Assembly (NCBI RefSeq): GCF_945859685.1
Contig: NC_079148.1
Span: 87,363,007 to 87,427,006, forward strand
DNA length: 64,000 nucleotides
Origin: Eupeodes corollae
Lineage: Eukaryota; Arthropoda; Insecta; Diptera; Syrphidae
Direction of reading: 5' to 3'
The notes beneath the pieces were generated by a model. It saw only the letters and a list, made by a program, of their open reading frames with translations, made no database searches and was not told the DNA's origin. This document shows, in pieces, positions 36,131 through 45,780 of this stretch. The stretch's first letter is position 1. The number at the start of each line of letters is the position of its first letter. The position numbers were made by a program, and so were the translations under genes.

Positions 36131-36160
36131 ATTTTATTAATCGAACTCGATTAATAAAAT
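36131..36160. repeat. Perfect 30-nt palindrome in the LTR
   Basis: ATTTTATTAATCGA at 36131-36144 is followed by AC and its exact reverse complement at 36147-36160. The same palindrome is at 43450-43479 in the other LTR. In RNA it would form a 14-bp A/U-rich stem with a very small loop; as DNA it could be a dimer-binding site. Confidence 0.9.
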
Positions 36161-37431
36161 CGAAATTAATTATTAAATTAATAAAAGGCACTACACAGGG
36201 GCGTAGCAAAAAAAATAATGAAAATGGGCGCCAGGAAGTATTATGGTACTTACCATCACCAATCAAGATAAATAATTAAAAAGAGCGAAAATTAACTTCC
36301 CAAAAAAATAAAATAAACTTCAAGATCAATTCTTCACCTAGAAAGGTTAAGATATTTTATTTTGTATCTGGGAAACCTTTATAGATATAGGGATAAAACC
36401 CAGAATTTTTTCAAAAAAATATTTATACAATTTAAGATGATACAAAAAAAACAAAAAGAACAATTGGGTTGTGCACCAAGAACACAAAGAAAGGTCACCT
36501 TGGGAAAGTTCCCAAAGAACAAAAGAACAAAGGTCGCGGGTCCCGCAATCTCGGGAGACAAAGAAATCGGCCGAAAGTCTAACGGATTAAATTTTGGCTT
36601 TTTATAGCCAACCACAAATTAAAAGTAACGATAAAAAAAAAAGCACAAACTCACTCGACAAAAAAAGAATATACTTAGCTTCCTTAGTTTACGATAATCG
36701 ATCCTGCCTCTCCTTTTCCCTTTTTTTTTTTTCAATCACGCTTTCCTCAAATTTTATGTCTGGTTTTTTTCCAATTTTTAATTTTAATTAATTATATCCA
36801 AACACAAAAAAAACTAACACGGTTCTTCTTATTTTTTTTTTCTCTTCCAAAAATTTTTCACTCCTTTTTATTTTAAACCTCACTCTTCTTCGCTTCTCTA
36901 AAAAGAGTCATATTCATGGCGAACTTTCCTCATCCAATAGCCACGACAAGTTTGCCATCCTACTCTGACCTTTTGTTATGATCTGGTTTTCTCTTTCGGT
37001 CTAACTGCGACACCCGGCTTTTTCGATGGGGTGCATGCCGATTCAAAAACCAGTCAAACCTTTGTGGTCTCTTTCACATTGGTGATTTGAACACCAACCT
37101 AGGCTTAATGGACGAGTTCAGTTCAATTGGTCTAAAAAGTGAACGAAACATTTTTGAAAGTTCGCGAATAAAATTCCCCAGCCCAAACCGGCCCAGTTTA
37201 ATAACTTGAGGAAAGCGTTTTCAACCAAGATTAAGAGGCAGAATCCGATTGTTTGAAATTTAGACTATAAACCCTTAGACTTTCGTGCAGACAATTTTTA
37301 GGGAAAGGGAAAAACACATCGCAAGGTGACCTTACTTAGTATTCCGACACTTTACGTTGGGCATTAAGCCATACTAACTTTAGGTTGGTGTGCCAATTAT
37401 ACAAAGGATGCACACTTTGGTTTTTTTTCCT

Positions 37432-37557
37432 TGTGTGAACCACCTGTCACACACTCAATACGCCGTAACCGTGACTCATCCGTCACACAATTGTGTATTT
37501 TGTGACCGCCCGTCACAAATTTCTAAAGTGAATATGTGGACCCTCTGTCACACAACC
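37432..37557. promoter_or_regulatory. Four spaced dyad repeats in U3 of the LTR
   Basis: GTGAACCACCTGTCACAC, GTGACTCATCCGTCACAC, GTGACCGCCCGTCACA and GTGGACCCTCTGTCACAC occur about 32-36 bp apart. Each is an imperfect dyad (GTGA...TCAC). In the transcription sense they lie about 190-320 bp inside the U3 end of the LTR, where enhancers sit. A transcription factor array is inferred; the factor is unknown. An identical array lies in the other LTR at about 44750-44876. Confidence 0.5.
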
Positions 37558-37749
37558 GCATTACAATGGAAACCTATTTTGTTTGCTTTTCCAAAATACA
37601 ATAAGAGCAGGTCACTGACTGATGGAAAGCAGGATTCTACTGAACTCTTAAAATATTTTGGAGCCGCAACGACGGAAGGAAGGTTAAAAAAAGGAAAAAG
37701 GATATGAGATAGGCTAGTGAAACTTGTTGTGGTAAATTTTACCGCAACA

Positions 37750-37767
37750 AATCCCACCCTTACCTCC
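37750..37767 (-). other. Polypurine tract
   Basis: Read on the minus strand, GGAGGTAAGGGTGGGATT abuts the 3' LTR. A purine-rich run at this position primes plus-strand DNA synthesis in LTR retrotransposons. Confidence 0.8.
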
Positions 37768-37923
37768 TAGGAAATGTGCTTACAGTTTTGTAACACATTT
37801 TCTAAAGGCTGCCAAGGTAATGGAAACAAGATAAAGGATTTTCCATCAAAAAAAATCAAATAAAAAAATGTTACATAAAAAATGATTCACAATAACAAAA
37901 AAAAAAATAAGCTACTTTACTTA

Positions 37924-40900
37924 TCAATCCTCGGATGCATCGGTATACGGTTTCAAATCTTTAACGTGCCATGTTCCGCGTTCTTTACCTTTACTATCTT
38001 TTAACACGTATGTCCAAGGTGACACACGCTTTTTAACTTCAAACGGACCGACAAACTTCGGTGCTAATTTGGCAGCATAATAATTCGCGGCATCCGACAA
38101 CGAAAAGTTTCTACGCCATACAAGATCGCCGGGGTGATATTGAACATCACGCCGTCGGAGATTGTAGGCCTGAGCAGCTCTCTTGGATGCTACTTCCAGT
38201 TTTTTCCCAATATCTAACCTAAGTTCCTTGAAACGCTCAGCGATCTCACCCAGATCCTGAACATTTCCTGAACCATCTTCAACTAATGGTACTTCTCGAC
38301 CTGAAGTTACCATATCCCTACCGAAGTTCGCATAATACGGCGAAACTCCCAAAACCTCGTGTTGCGAAGTGCGTATAGCACACGCCACCTTACTCAACTG
38401 TGAATCCCACATTCTGTGGTTTTCAGCGACGTAAGCCCTCAACGTCGTCTTAATTATTTGATTTATTCTTTCTGCAGGATTCGCCTGCGGATGATAGTGG
38501 GCTGTGAATTTTAATTGTGACCCGTACGCCTGGCAAAGCGTTTCCAGTTCCTTAGATCGAAACTGGGGACCGTTGTCACACACGATCACTTTTGGTACGC
38601 CAAATAAGAGGAAAACGTTATCTTCTAGTTCCCTAACTATGGCCTTTGCAGTGGCCGACCTTAAAGCGAACAGAAGTGGAAACTTAGTAAAATAATCTAC
38701 CACCGTCAGTATATAAATAAAACCCCTACTCGATTTAGGAAGCGGACCTACCAAATCAACACAAATCATTTCCCACGGTGCCTTAATTCCTACCCTCTCA
38801 GTCATCAACCCAGCTGGTTTCTCATTCACCGGTTTTACCTGTTGGCAAACTTTACAGTTCCTTACGTATTTGGTTATATCGGCCCTCATCTTTGGCCAGT
38901 AAAACTTTGCTCCAATTCGAGAAAAAGTTTTCCTAACTCCCATATGTCCCGCTAGAGGGCCATCATGGTATTCCTGTAAAATCCCTAACCTTTCGTTTTT
39001 CCCTAAGACTCTCTTCCATTCCTGACTGTTTTCATGCACTATCACATGATTTGCCTTCACCAGTTTGAACAACTGACCTTGTTCAACTCTCCAGGCCGGA
39101 TACCTAAGCGGATTAGAATTGATTGCTAAGATCATTTTTCTAATCCAAGGGTCTAAATCCTCGTCTGAGATACCACCCAACTGCGGCACTCCCCGAGAGA
39201 GCATATCTGGAACTACATGCTCCTTGCCCTTGCGATGAATGATCTCGAGATCAAATTGTTGGAGCCTTATTGCCCAACGAGCTAACCTACCCTGTGGATC
39301 TTTAAGATTGTTTAGCCATACCAATGAATAGTGATCGGTCACAACCGTAAACCGAACACCTTCGATATACGGCCGCAACTTCTCAATAGCCCACAATACA
39401 GCTAAACATTCTTTCTCCGTCGTAGAGTAATTTCTTTCATTTCTATTTAAAGACCTACTAAGGTAACAGACAACCTTTTCTCCCTCCTCAAAGTTCTGTG
39501 AAAGAACTGCACCGATACCGAAATCTGACGCGTCTGTTTGAACGACAAAAGGTCGTTTAAAATCTGGGCAAGTGAGTATAGGTGCTGTCACCAAACACTC
39601 TTTTGCCTTTCTAAAACTATCCTCACATTCTTGAGTCCAAGTGAACTTCCTATTCTTTTTTAACAAATCCGATAACGGCCTAAGCAATTCAGCGAAATTT
39701 GGTACAAAACGACGGTACCATGATACTGTCCCTATAAAACTCCTAACCTCTTTAACATTCCTCGGTGCTGGAATCCTAACCATACTTTCCACTTTCTCTG
39801 GATCTACGTGTAAACCATTTCGATCCACTATGTACCCTAAAAATTTAAGTGACGGCATGCAAAAGTTGCACTTTTCCCTACTAACCTTTAATCCGGCTTC
39901 ACTTAACCTTTTCATCACCTCATTCAGAATTTCAAGATGTTTTTCGAAATTTTCTGTAATGATGATGATGTCGTCTAAATAGACGAAAACGTATGGTTCG
40001 AGGTCGGCACCCAAAACTGTGTCGATAAACCTCTGCCAAGTCGCAGGCGAATTGTGAAGACCGAAAGGCATTCTCCTAAACTGAAAAAGACCCCTACCAG
40101 GTACCGTGAAGGCAGTATAAGGCTTTGATTCCTCTTCCATAGGAATCTGCCAATATGCTGATTTAATGTCTAGCGAAGACAAGAACCTAGCCCCTCGAAG
40201 CCTATCTAAAATTGAATTAATGTATGGAAGTGGATAAGCATCCCTATCTGTATGTTTATTCAGCTTCCTATAGTTCACACAGAACCTATAGGAGCCATCC
40301 TTCTTTTTAACTAGTAGTATTGGAGATGACCAAGCACTTGTCGATCTCTCAATAACTCCTGCTTCTAGCATCTCATTTAGTTCCCTATCGATGTGTTCCT
40401 GCATTGCCGGAGAAACCGGATAATAACGTTGCTTAATCGGTTCCGCCGACGTCCTTATCTTATGTTCAACCATAGTTGTGCAACCTAAACCATCAGGCAT
40501 TTTACTAAAAGATTGAGTTATCAGATCTTCTAGACTCTTAATTTCCCTATCATCTAACTCCGAACGTTCTGTAATAGAACAAATCGAAACCGGCTGTTCC
40601 GAAAAATTCCAAACTCGTGATCTCAAATCCGGGACGATACCCGAAAGTGCCCAAAAATCTGCACCAAGAATCACTGTTTGTGGAAGAGTTGGTATGACGA
40701 TACAATCAACTAAGATTGCCCTATCCTCAACAACTATTGGAAGAGAGACAGTCCCTAACACTCCTACACCTGTTCCATCTGCTAAACGAACGCAGTGAAC
40801 ACCGTCTGTTTTCAAAGTAAGACCTAAGTTTTGGAGAATGTTCCAAGCATCCCTACCTATTATGGTTCTAGAAGCTCCTGAATCTAATAAACCTAAAAAT

Positions 40901-41124
40901 CTAGTACCATAAATGCTAATACCTAAAAATGGTCTCCTATCACTACCGTTTGCCTCCAAAGTAAAACCTAGATGAATTTGATCTGCCGGCTGGTTCTCAG
41001 CAGGCAACCTATTCAATTCCTGCGGACTTCCCGCCCTGCTGGCGCAAGAGCCCGTTGCCCGTTTCCCGAGCAGCGACGACAATTTTGTCTCTTCACTCCT
41101 AACTGCCCACAACCAAAACAACGC
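37924..41124 (-). CDS. pol: Pol polyprotein: protease, RT, RNase H, integrase
   Basis: Counting from the first codon of the open frame (41121), the domains are as follows. Aspartic protease has 'LLDSGAS' with Asp80 and 'ILGADF' near 151. Reverse transcriptase has 'LVKKKDGSYRFCVNYRKLN', 'MPFGLHNSPATWQ' and the catalytic YLDD at 381-384. RNase H has TDAS near 529, 'STTEKECLAVLWAIE' and TDHYSL near 595. Integrase has H719/H726/C756/C759 zinc residues, D789, D849, E884, then a GPF motif ('KFVGPFEV') near the C-terminus. No stop interrupts the 1065 codons. The frame opens after a TAG at 41125-41127 and has no suitable ATG, so it is made by -1 frameshifting from gag, which it overlaps by about 110 bases. 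No env ORF follows. Probably active; closest in plan to Osvaldo/Ulysses-like Ty3/gypsy elements (inference). Confidence 0.95.
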   Translation of the reverse strand, partial: ALFWLWAVRSEETKLSSLLGKRATGSCASRAGSPQELNRLPAENQPADQIHLGFTLEANGSDRRPFLGISIYGTRFLGLLDSGASRTIIGRDAWNILQNLGLTLKTDGVHCVRLADGTGVGVLGTVSLPIVVEDRAILVDCIVIPTLPQTVILGADFWALSGIVPDLRSRVWNFSEQPVSICSITERSELDDREIKSLEDLITQSFSKMPDGLGCTTMVEHKIRTSAEPIKQRYYPVSPAMQEHIDRELNEMLEAGVIERSTSAWSSPILLVKKKDGSYRFCVNYRKLNKHTDRDAYPLPYINSILDRLRGARFLSSLDIKSAYWQIPMEEESKPYTAFTVPGRGLFQFRRMPFGLHNSPATWQRFIDTVLGADLEPYVFVYLDDIIIITENFEKHLEILNEVMKRLSEAGLKVSREKCNFCMPSLKFLGYIVDRNGLHVDPEKVESMVRIPAPRNVKEVRSFIGTVSWYRRFVPNFAELLRPLSDLLKKNRKFTWTQECEDSFRKAKECLVTAPILTCPDFKRPFVVQTDASDFGIGAVLSQNFEEGEKVVCYLSRSLNRNERNYSTTEKECLAVLWAIEKLRPYIEGVRFTVVTDHYSLVWLNNLKDPQGRLARWAIRLQQFDLEIIHRKGKEHVVPDMLSRGVPQLGGISDEDLDPWIRKMILAINSNPLRYPAWRVEQGQLFKLVKANHVIVHENSQEWKRVLGKNERLGILQEYHDGPLAGHMGVRKTFSRIGAKFYWPKMRADITKYVRNCKVCQQVKPVNEKPAGLMTERVGIKAPWEMICVDLVGPLPKSSRGFIYILTVVDYFTKFPLLFALRSATAKAIVRELEDNVFLLFGVPKVIVCDNGPQFRSKELETLCQAYGSQLKFTAHYHPQANPAERINQIIKTTLRAYVAENHRMWDSQLSKVACAIRTSQHEVLGVSPYYANFGRDMVTSGREVPLVEDGSGNVQDLGEIAERFKELRLDIGKKLEVASKRAAQAYNLRRRDVQYHPGDLVWRRNFSLSDAANYYAAKLAPKFVGPFEVKKRVSPWTYVLKDSKGKERGTWHVKDLKPYTDASED

Positions 41125-42455
41125 CTAGGAGCGGAACACCTATTTGAAAAATGGCCTGATCCATTACAATTATAGCATCTCAGCGAAGAATTTTGATTCC
41201 CAGAAGTAGCCTGATTTTTGGTTTGGTCATTCCCCACAACAACCGAAACCATTGGAGTTTCTACGCCTACATATGCTAGATCCGGTTCTAGCAGATTCCT
41301 ATTATCCCTAACACTAGGAGGTGGAAGATACGATTCCACATTTGCCCTAACTGCTTCTAAGTTCCTACCTAGTGCGACCAAATCGGACACACAACTTGGT
41401 TTAGCCAAACCAAGCTGAGTTTGGTAGAAAGGTGTCAAGTTCCTTTGAATCATTGACAACTTCCTACTTTCCGAAATTGGTTCAGTTAACCTACCAAACA
41501 AATTTTGCATTGTCGCCACATAGACTCCGATGGATTCATCTTTGCCTTGTGTGCGACGCCTAATCTCATCCAACAGTTGATCATCATAGTTCGGTGGCAA
41601 GAACTCCAACTTCATCTCTCGAATGAGTTCCGACCACGAACTAACTGATGGTCTAACTGCCCTGAACCAAATTAAAGCTTTCCCTACGAAAAGCTCAACA
41701 GCTGCCTTAAAAAGTTGGGATTCCGAAACCCCCCTAGCAGAACGAATCTCTTCAACCCTTTCTAAAAACGCGTTCACTGAAGCACCACAGCGCTCCCCAG
41801 TGAATTTCACGTCCCACTTGTTTATATTGAAAAACTTATCCGAGTTAACCTGATTTTCAATATCTCTAATTCTATCCCTATTCGAATCTGCCACTCCTAA
41901 ATTCTTCGAGGTACCGGCAGCCGTACTGCTCGACATACTTTGCTGAGGTTCAGCTGAACGCTGCTTTTCAACCTCACTAACTCTACCACCCGATTTTCCT
42001 TTTTGTTTCCTATCGTTATTCTCTTCCTCATCATCGTCTTCATCCTCTTCCTCGTCTTCCTCATCCCCTTCTAACTCAGCCATGGCCATTACCAATTTAT
42101 TTTTAAGAACCTGTTTTCCCTTCTCCTGATTCTCATTCTCTGGAATACTCCTATCCATCCTACGTAATCCCCATTCAACCTTTGTAATTATTTTTAAATA
42201 CTCCTTTGAAGTTTCCGACTTCGGCGGAGTTTCTAGCAACTTTCCTATTTCTATCAATTTTTTCTCTACCGCCAACGAATCCTGTTCATACGTAAACGGA
42301 TAAGCGGGATGAATAAAAGAATTCCTACGCTCTAACTTTAATGCTACCCTGAGTGCTTTGCGCATCTCCTCGACTGTCCCTACGGTTAAACCTCGAAATT
42401 CTATTTCATAGGTTATCTCGTCATGAGATAACCTATTAACCTGACTCACGTCCAT
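41013..42455 (-). CDS. gag: Gag capsid/nucleocapsid protein
   Basis: 480 codons with an ATG at 42455. Residues 1-45 form the 'SHDEITYEIEFRGL--GTVEEMR' N-terminal helix seen in many insect Gag proteins. Residues 127-147 are an acidic tract of Glu/Asp. Residues 210-345 form the retrotransposon gag (capsid) domain with 'VELFVGKALIWFRA'. The nucleocapsid has a canonical CX2CX4HX4C zinc knuckle at 427-440, and a second at 446-459 in which Val replaces the His. A short basic tail follows. Gag packages the RNA and forms the particle. It ends at 41013 after overlapping pol in the -1 frame. There are no internal stops. Confidence 0.9.
   Translation of the reverse strand: MDVSQVNRLSHDEITYEIEFRGLTVGTVEEMRKALRVALKLERRNSFIHPAYPFTYEQDSLAVEKKLIEIGKLLETPPKSETSKEYLKIITKVEWGLRRMDRSIPENENQEKGKQVLKNKLVMAMAELEGDEEDEEEDEDDDEEENNDRKQKGKSGGRVSEVEKQRSAEPQQSMSSSTAAGTSKNLGVADSNRDRIRDIENQVNSDKFFNINKWDVKFTGERCGASVNAFLERVEEIRSARGVSESQLFKAAVELFVGKALIWFRAVRPSVSSWSELIREMKLEFLPPNYDDQLLDEIRRRTQGKDESIGVYVATMQNLFGRLTEPISESRKLSMIQRNLTPFYQTQLGLAKPSCVSDLVALGRNLEAVRANVESYLPPPSVRDNRNLLEPDLAYVGVETPMVSVVVGNDQTKNQATSGNQNSSLRCYNCNGSGHFSNRCSAPRRCFGCGQLGVKRQNCRRCSGNGQRALAPAGREVRRN
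41061..41067 (-). promoter_or_regulatory. -1 ribosomal frameshift site GGGAAAC
   Basis: Read on the minus strand, G_GGA_AAC is in the gag frame: gag codons GGA at 41066-41064 and AAC at 41063-41061. It falls within the window where both frames are open (41124-41013). It is a textbook X_XXY_YYZ heptamer of the kind used by several retroviruses. Downstream, CAGCAGG (41041-41035) can pair with CCTGCTG (41004-40998), enclosing a GCGG/CCGC hairpin (41034-41022). An alternative GGCAAC/GTTGCC stem also exists. The folding was reasoned by hand, not computed. Confidence 0.75.
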
Positions 42456-43142
42456 ATTAAGAAAAATACAACAAACTAATCTATATTAAAATACAGAAAA
42501 CCGAGTCTCGTTTTCAGCGAAAGTAAAAAAAATATTAAACAAAAAAGATAACTAAAAGCGAAACGAAAATTAAATTCCTTCCTATTGTAATAATATTTAA
42601 AATATCCAAAAGTATTAGAAAAAGTACTATTGTTATAATGTTGATACGACAGCACTGATTCAATAGAAACTACTAAAAATTAATATAAATTGCGCTGACA
42701 GATTATTCAATGTGTCTGAACGAGACAACACTATAATCACTCGCAATTTATAAAATGGTGGCCAAAATAATTTTCTCACCAAATAATTTTTATATACAAT
42801 AACGATAAAAGAAGTAATCAATTGAAACACGAATAAAAATAAAATTCTTACTTCTTTCTCTCCTATAAAACAAAACCCCTTCGCCACAAATCCGAACCAA
42901 CGAACACTTGGTGATACCGCAGGTATTTCTGTAGGTATTCCTTGTTTATATTTGTTGCGATATTAGCTGAACACAATGAATTTTTACCTAGAAAAAAGAA
43001 AACAACACAAAATAAATTTCTTTTCAAATAAAACAAAGGAACGACACTTTCCTAATTACAAAACAAAACAAATCCCGATAATTATGTTAGTGCACTTGCA
43101 AACACTTTTTTTTTTGTCGACAGCAGACAAAGCGAAAGCGAA
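42456..43142 (-). other. 5' untranslated leader of the LTR element
   Basis: The sequence between the primer site and the gag ATG, 687 bases, is A/T-rich with no supported ORF in the sense direction. Packaging signals would be expected here but cannot be recognised. Confidence 0.6.
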
Positions 43143-43161
43143 AGCCCCACGTTGGGCGCCA
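43143..43161 (-). other. Primer-binding site for tRNA-Lys(CUU)
   Basis: The minus strand reads TGGCGCCCAACGTGGGGCT, starting two bases from the LTR. The + strand (AGCCCCACGTTGGGCGCCA) equals the 3' end of fly tRNA-Lys(CUU) including CCA, as I remember it, over at least 18 bases. A Lys primer agrees with Osvaldo/Ulysses-type elements and differs from the tRNA-Ser primer of the 17.6/297 group. Confidence 0.85.
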
Positions 43162-43163
43162 AT

Positions 43164-45067
43164 TGTTGTAAAATTAACAAACCCGAATTATATTATGATA
43201 TTACTTTATTATTTATGTTGGCGGAAAAATGATCCGTAAATTAAACAAAACAAAACACAATAAAACAAAACGAAATTATTTATAATAACAATTGGTAGGT
43301 AGCCGGCGCGCACGAGTGGATACCTACTTATTGAAAACAATTGACAAATGTCAAATTCCAAAAAGGTTGGTTTGTTAATTTAACAACCGACAGCAAAAAC
43401 AGTGCTGTCACCCAGTAGCTCAGTTTGGGGGTGGGTTTGGAAAAGGTGGATTTTATTAATCGAACTCGATTAATAAAATCGAAATTAATTATTAAATTAA
43501 TAAAAGGCACTACACAGGGGCGTAGCAAAAAAAATAATGAAAATGGGCGCCAGGAAGTATTATGGTACTTACCATCACCAATCAAGATAAATAATTAAAA
43601 AGAGCGAAAATTAACTTCCCAAAAAAATAAAATAAACTTCAAGATCAATTCTTCACCTAGAAAGGTTAAGATATTTTATTTTGTATCTGGGAAACCTTTA
43701 TAGATATAGGGATAAAACCCAGAATTTTTTCAAAAAAATATTTATACAATTTAAGATGATACAAAAAAAACAAAAAGAACAATTGGGTTGTGCACCAAGA
43801 ACACAAAGAAAGGTCACCTTGGGAAAGTTCCCAAAGAACAAAAGAACAAAGGTCGCGGGTCCCGCAATCTCGGGAGACAAAGAAATCGGCCGAAAGTCTA
43901 ACGGATTAAATTTTGGCTTTTTATAGCCAACCACAAATTAAAAGTAACGATAAAAAAAAAAGCACAAACTCACTCGACAAAAAAAGAATATACTTAGCTT
44001 CCTTAGTTTACGATAATCGATCCTGCCTCTCCTTTTCCCTTTTTTTTTTTCAATCACGCTTTCCTCAAATTTTATGTCTGGTTTTTTTCCAATTTTTAAT
44101 TTTAATTAATTATATCCAAACACAAAAAAAACTAACACGGTTCTTCTTATTTTTTTTTTCTCTTCCAAAAATTTTTCACTCCTTTTTATTTTAAACCTCA
44201 CTCTTCTTCGCTTCTCTAAAAAGAGTCATATTCATGGCGAACTTTCCTCATCCAATAGCCACGACAAGTTTGCCATCCTACTCTGACCTTTTGTTATGAT
44301 CTGGTTTTCTCTTTCGGTCTAACTGCGACACCCGGCTTTTTCGATGGGGTGCATGCCGATTCAAAAACCAGTCAAACCTTTGTGGTCTCTTTCACATTGG
44401 TGATTTGAACACCAACCTAGGCTTAATGGACGAGTTCAGTTCAATTGGTCTAAAAAGTGAACGAAACATTTTTGAAAGTTCGCGAATAAAATTCCCCAGC
44501 CCAAACCGGCCCAGTTTAATAACTTGAGGAAAGCGTTTTCAACCAAGATTAAGAGGCAGAATCCGATTGTTTGAAATTTAGACTATAAACCCTTAGACTT
44601 TCGTGCAGACAATTTTTAGGGAAAGGGAAAAACACATCGCAAGGTGACCTTACTTAGTATTCCGACACTTTACGTTGGGCATTAAGCCATACTAACTTTA
44701 GGTTGGTGTGCCAATTATACAAAGGATGCACACTTTGGTTTTTTTTCCTTGTGTGAACCACCTGTCACACACTCAATACGCCGTAACCGTGACTCATCCG
44801 TCACACAATTGTGTATTTTGTGACCGCCCGTCACAAATTTCTAAAGTGAATATGTGGACCCTCTGTCACACAACCGCATTACAATGGAAACCTATTTTGT
44901 TTGCTTTTCCAAAATACAATAAGAGCAGGTCACTGACTGATGGAAAGCAGGATTCTACTGAACTCTTAAAATATTTTGGAGCCGCAACGACGGAAGGAAG
45001 GTTAAAAAAAGGAAAAAGGATATGAGATAGGCTAGTGAAACTTGTTGTGGTAAATTTTACCGCAACA
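43164..45067 (-). repeat. 5' LTR (1904 bp) of the Ty3/gypsy-type element
   Basis: Copy of 35845-37749, offset by 7319 bases at its start and 7318 after the T run. This is the promoter-bearing LTR for minus-strand transcription. Near identity of the pair implies a very recent insertion, since both LTRs are copied from one template. Termini TGTTG and CAACA are intact, and the right flank is the CAAT duplication. Confidence 0.95.
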
Positions 45068-45071
45068 CAAT
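45068..45071. other. Target-site duplication CAAT (right copy)
   Basis: Matches 35841-35844 and marks the right edge of the LTR element. Confidence 0.85.
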
Positions 45072-45780
45072 TACCGGTCATTGAAAATGCCTTCAATGTG
45101 TACCTTAAAAAGTTTTTCTGAATTTTCTCAATCCTATCTATGAATTTTGTTGAATCTGGATTCCCAATAATGCAATTATATTCCAGCAATGGACGAACAA
45201 TTGAGCAGTATAACGTTTTCAATGTATACGGATCCTTAAATTTGGAAGAATTTCGTTTAAGAAAACCAAGCATAGAGTTTGATTTAGAAGCAATATAGTT
45301 GACATGGGATTCAAAAGATAGTTTTTCGTCAAATATTACACCTAGATCTTTTGATTCACTAACCCTACGTACGTTGATATGTTTAAAAGCAAATAATTAC
45401 GCTTACACCAATTATCGAAGTTATATAAGTCTTGTTGGAATATAAGACAATCACTTATTTTGTTAATCACCAAATATTTTGATATCGTCTGCGAATATAA
45501 GACCTTCAGATATAGATAAAATTGATGGAAAGTCGTTTATAAAAAGATCAAACAAAGGTGGACCCAAATGATTTCCTTCAGGTACACCTGATAGGACTGT
45601 TATCGGATAAGACTCTAAGTCACCTATTTGCACTATCTGCCTCTTACCAATAAGATAAGAACAAAACCATTATAGTAAAGTTCCATCAAAACCATATGCT
45701 TTTAATTTTTTAATTCAATAAGGTGATTTACTCTACTGAAAGCTTTGACAAAGTCCGTATACAACAATATCATCCTCCAC
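45072..45780 (-). pseudogene. Non-LTR retrotransposon B0, RT part (right of the LTR element)
   Basis: The reverse strand reads 'YTDFVKAFSRVNHLI' (RT motif A, about 45755), 'SGVPEGNHLGPPLF'-type wording (motif B, about 45590), 'LIFADDIKIFG' (active site, about 45490) and 'VRVSESKDLGVIFDEKL' (about 45350). It then reads 'MLGFLKRNSSKFKDPYTLK' and 'LYCSIVRPLLEYNCIIG', ending at 'AFSMTGNC' where the LTR element begins. The Trp usual after 'NCII' is Gly. Several frame changes are present. It is 5'-truncated at motif A, against the right end of the Tigger-like element. The same subfamily as B1 (47054-48427). Confidence 0.7.

Larger units (their letters stand above)
35845..37749 (-). repeat. 3' LTR (1905 bp) of the Ty3/gypsy-type element
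   Basis: Direct repeat of 43164-45067, with termini TGTTG...CAACA. By eye the only difference is one extra T in the run at about 36721-36732 (12 against 11). At 1.9 kb this is long for gypsy-like elements but in the range of Ulysses/Osvaldo-type fly elements. It contains a perfect 30-nt palindrome and four dyad repeats (separate entries). Small open frames within it are identical in both copies and show no domains. The element is transcribed on the minus strand, so this right-to-left copy is the downstream LTR. Confidence 0.95.

Noticed and set aside
36362..36607. Open frames inside the LTRs as possible accessory genes
   Set aside because: No domain is visible; they are identical in both LTRs only because the LTRs are identical, and one is disrupted by the single-T difference nearby.
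37750..37923. An env gene in the LTR element
   Set aside because: Only about 170 bases lie between the pol stop and the LTR; there is no third ORF.
44866..45273. 135-codon ORF spanning the LTR boundary as a fusion gene
   Set aside because: The N-terminal part is LINE B0 reverse transcriptase and the rest is read-through into the LTR; it is a chance junction frame.
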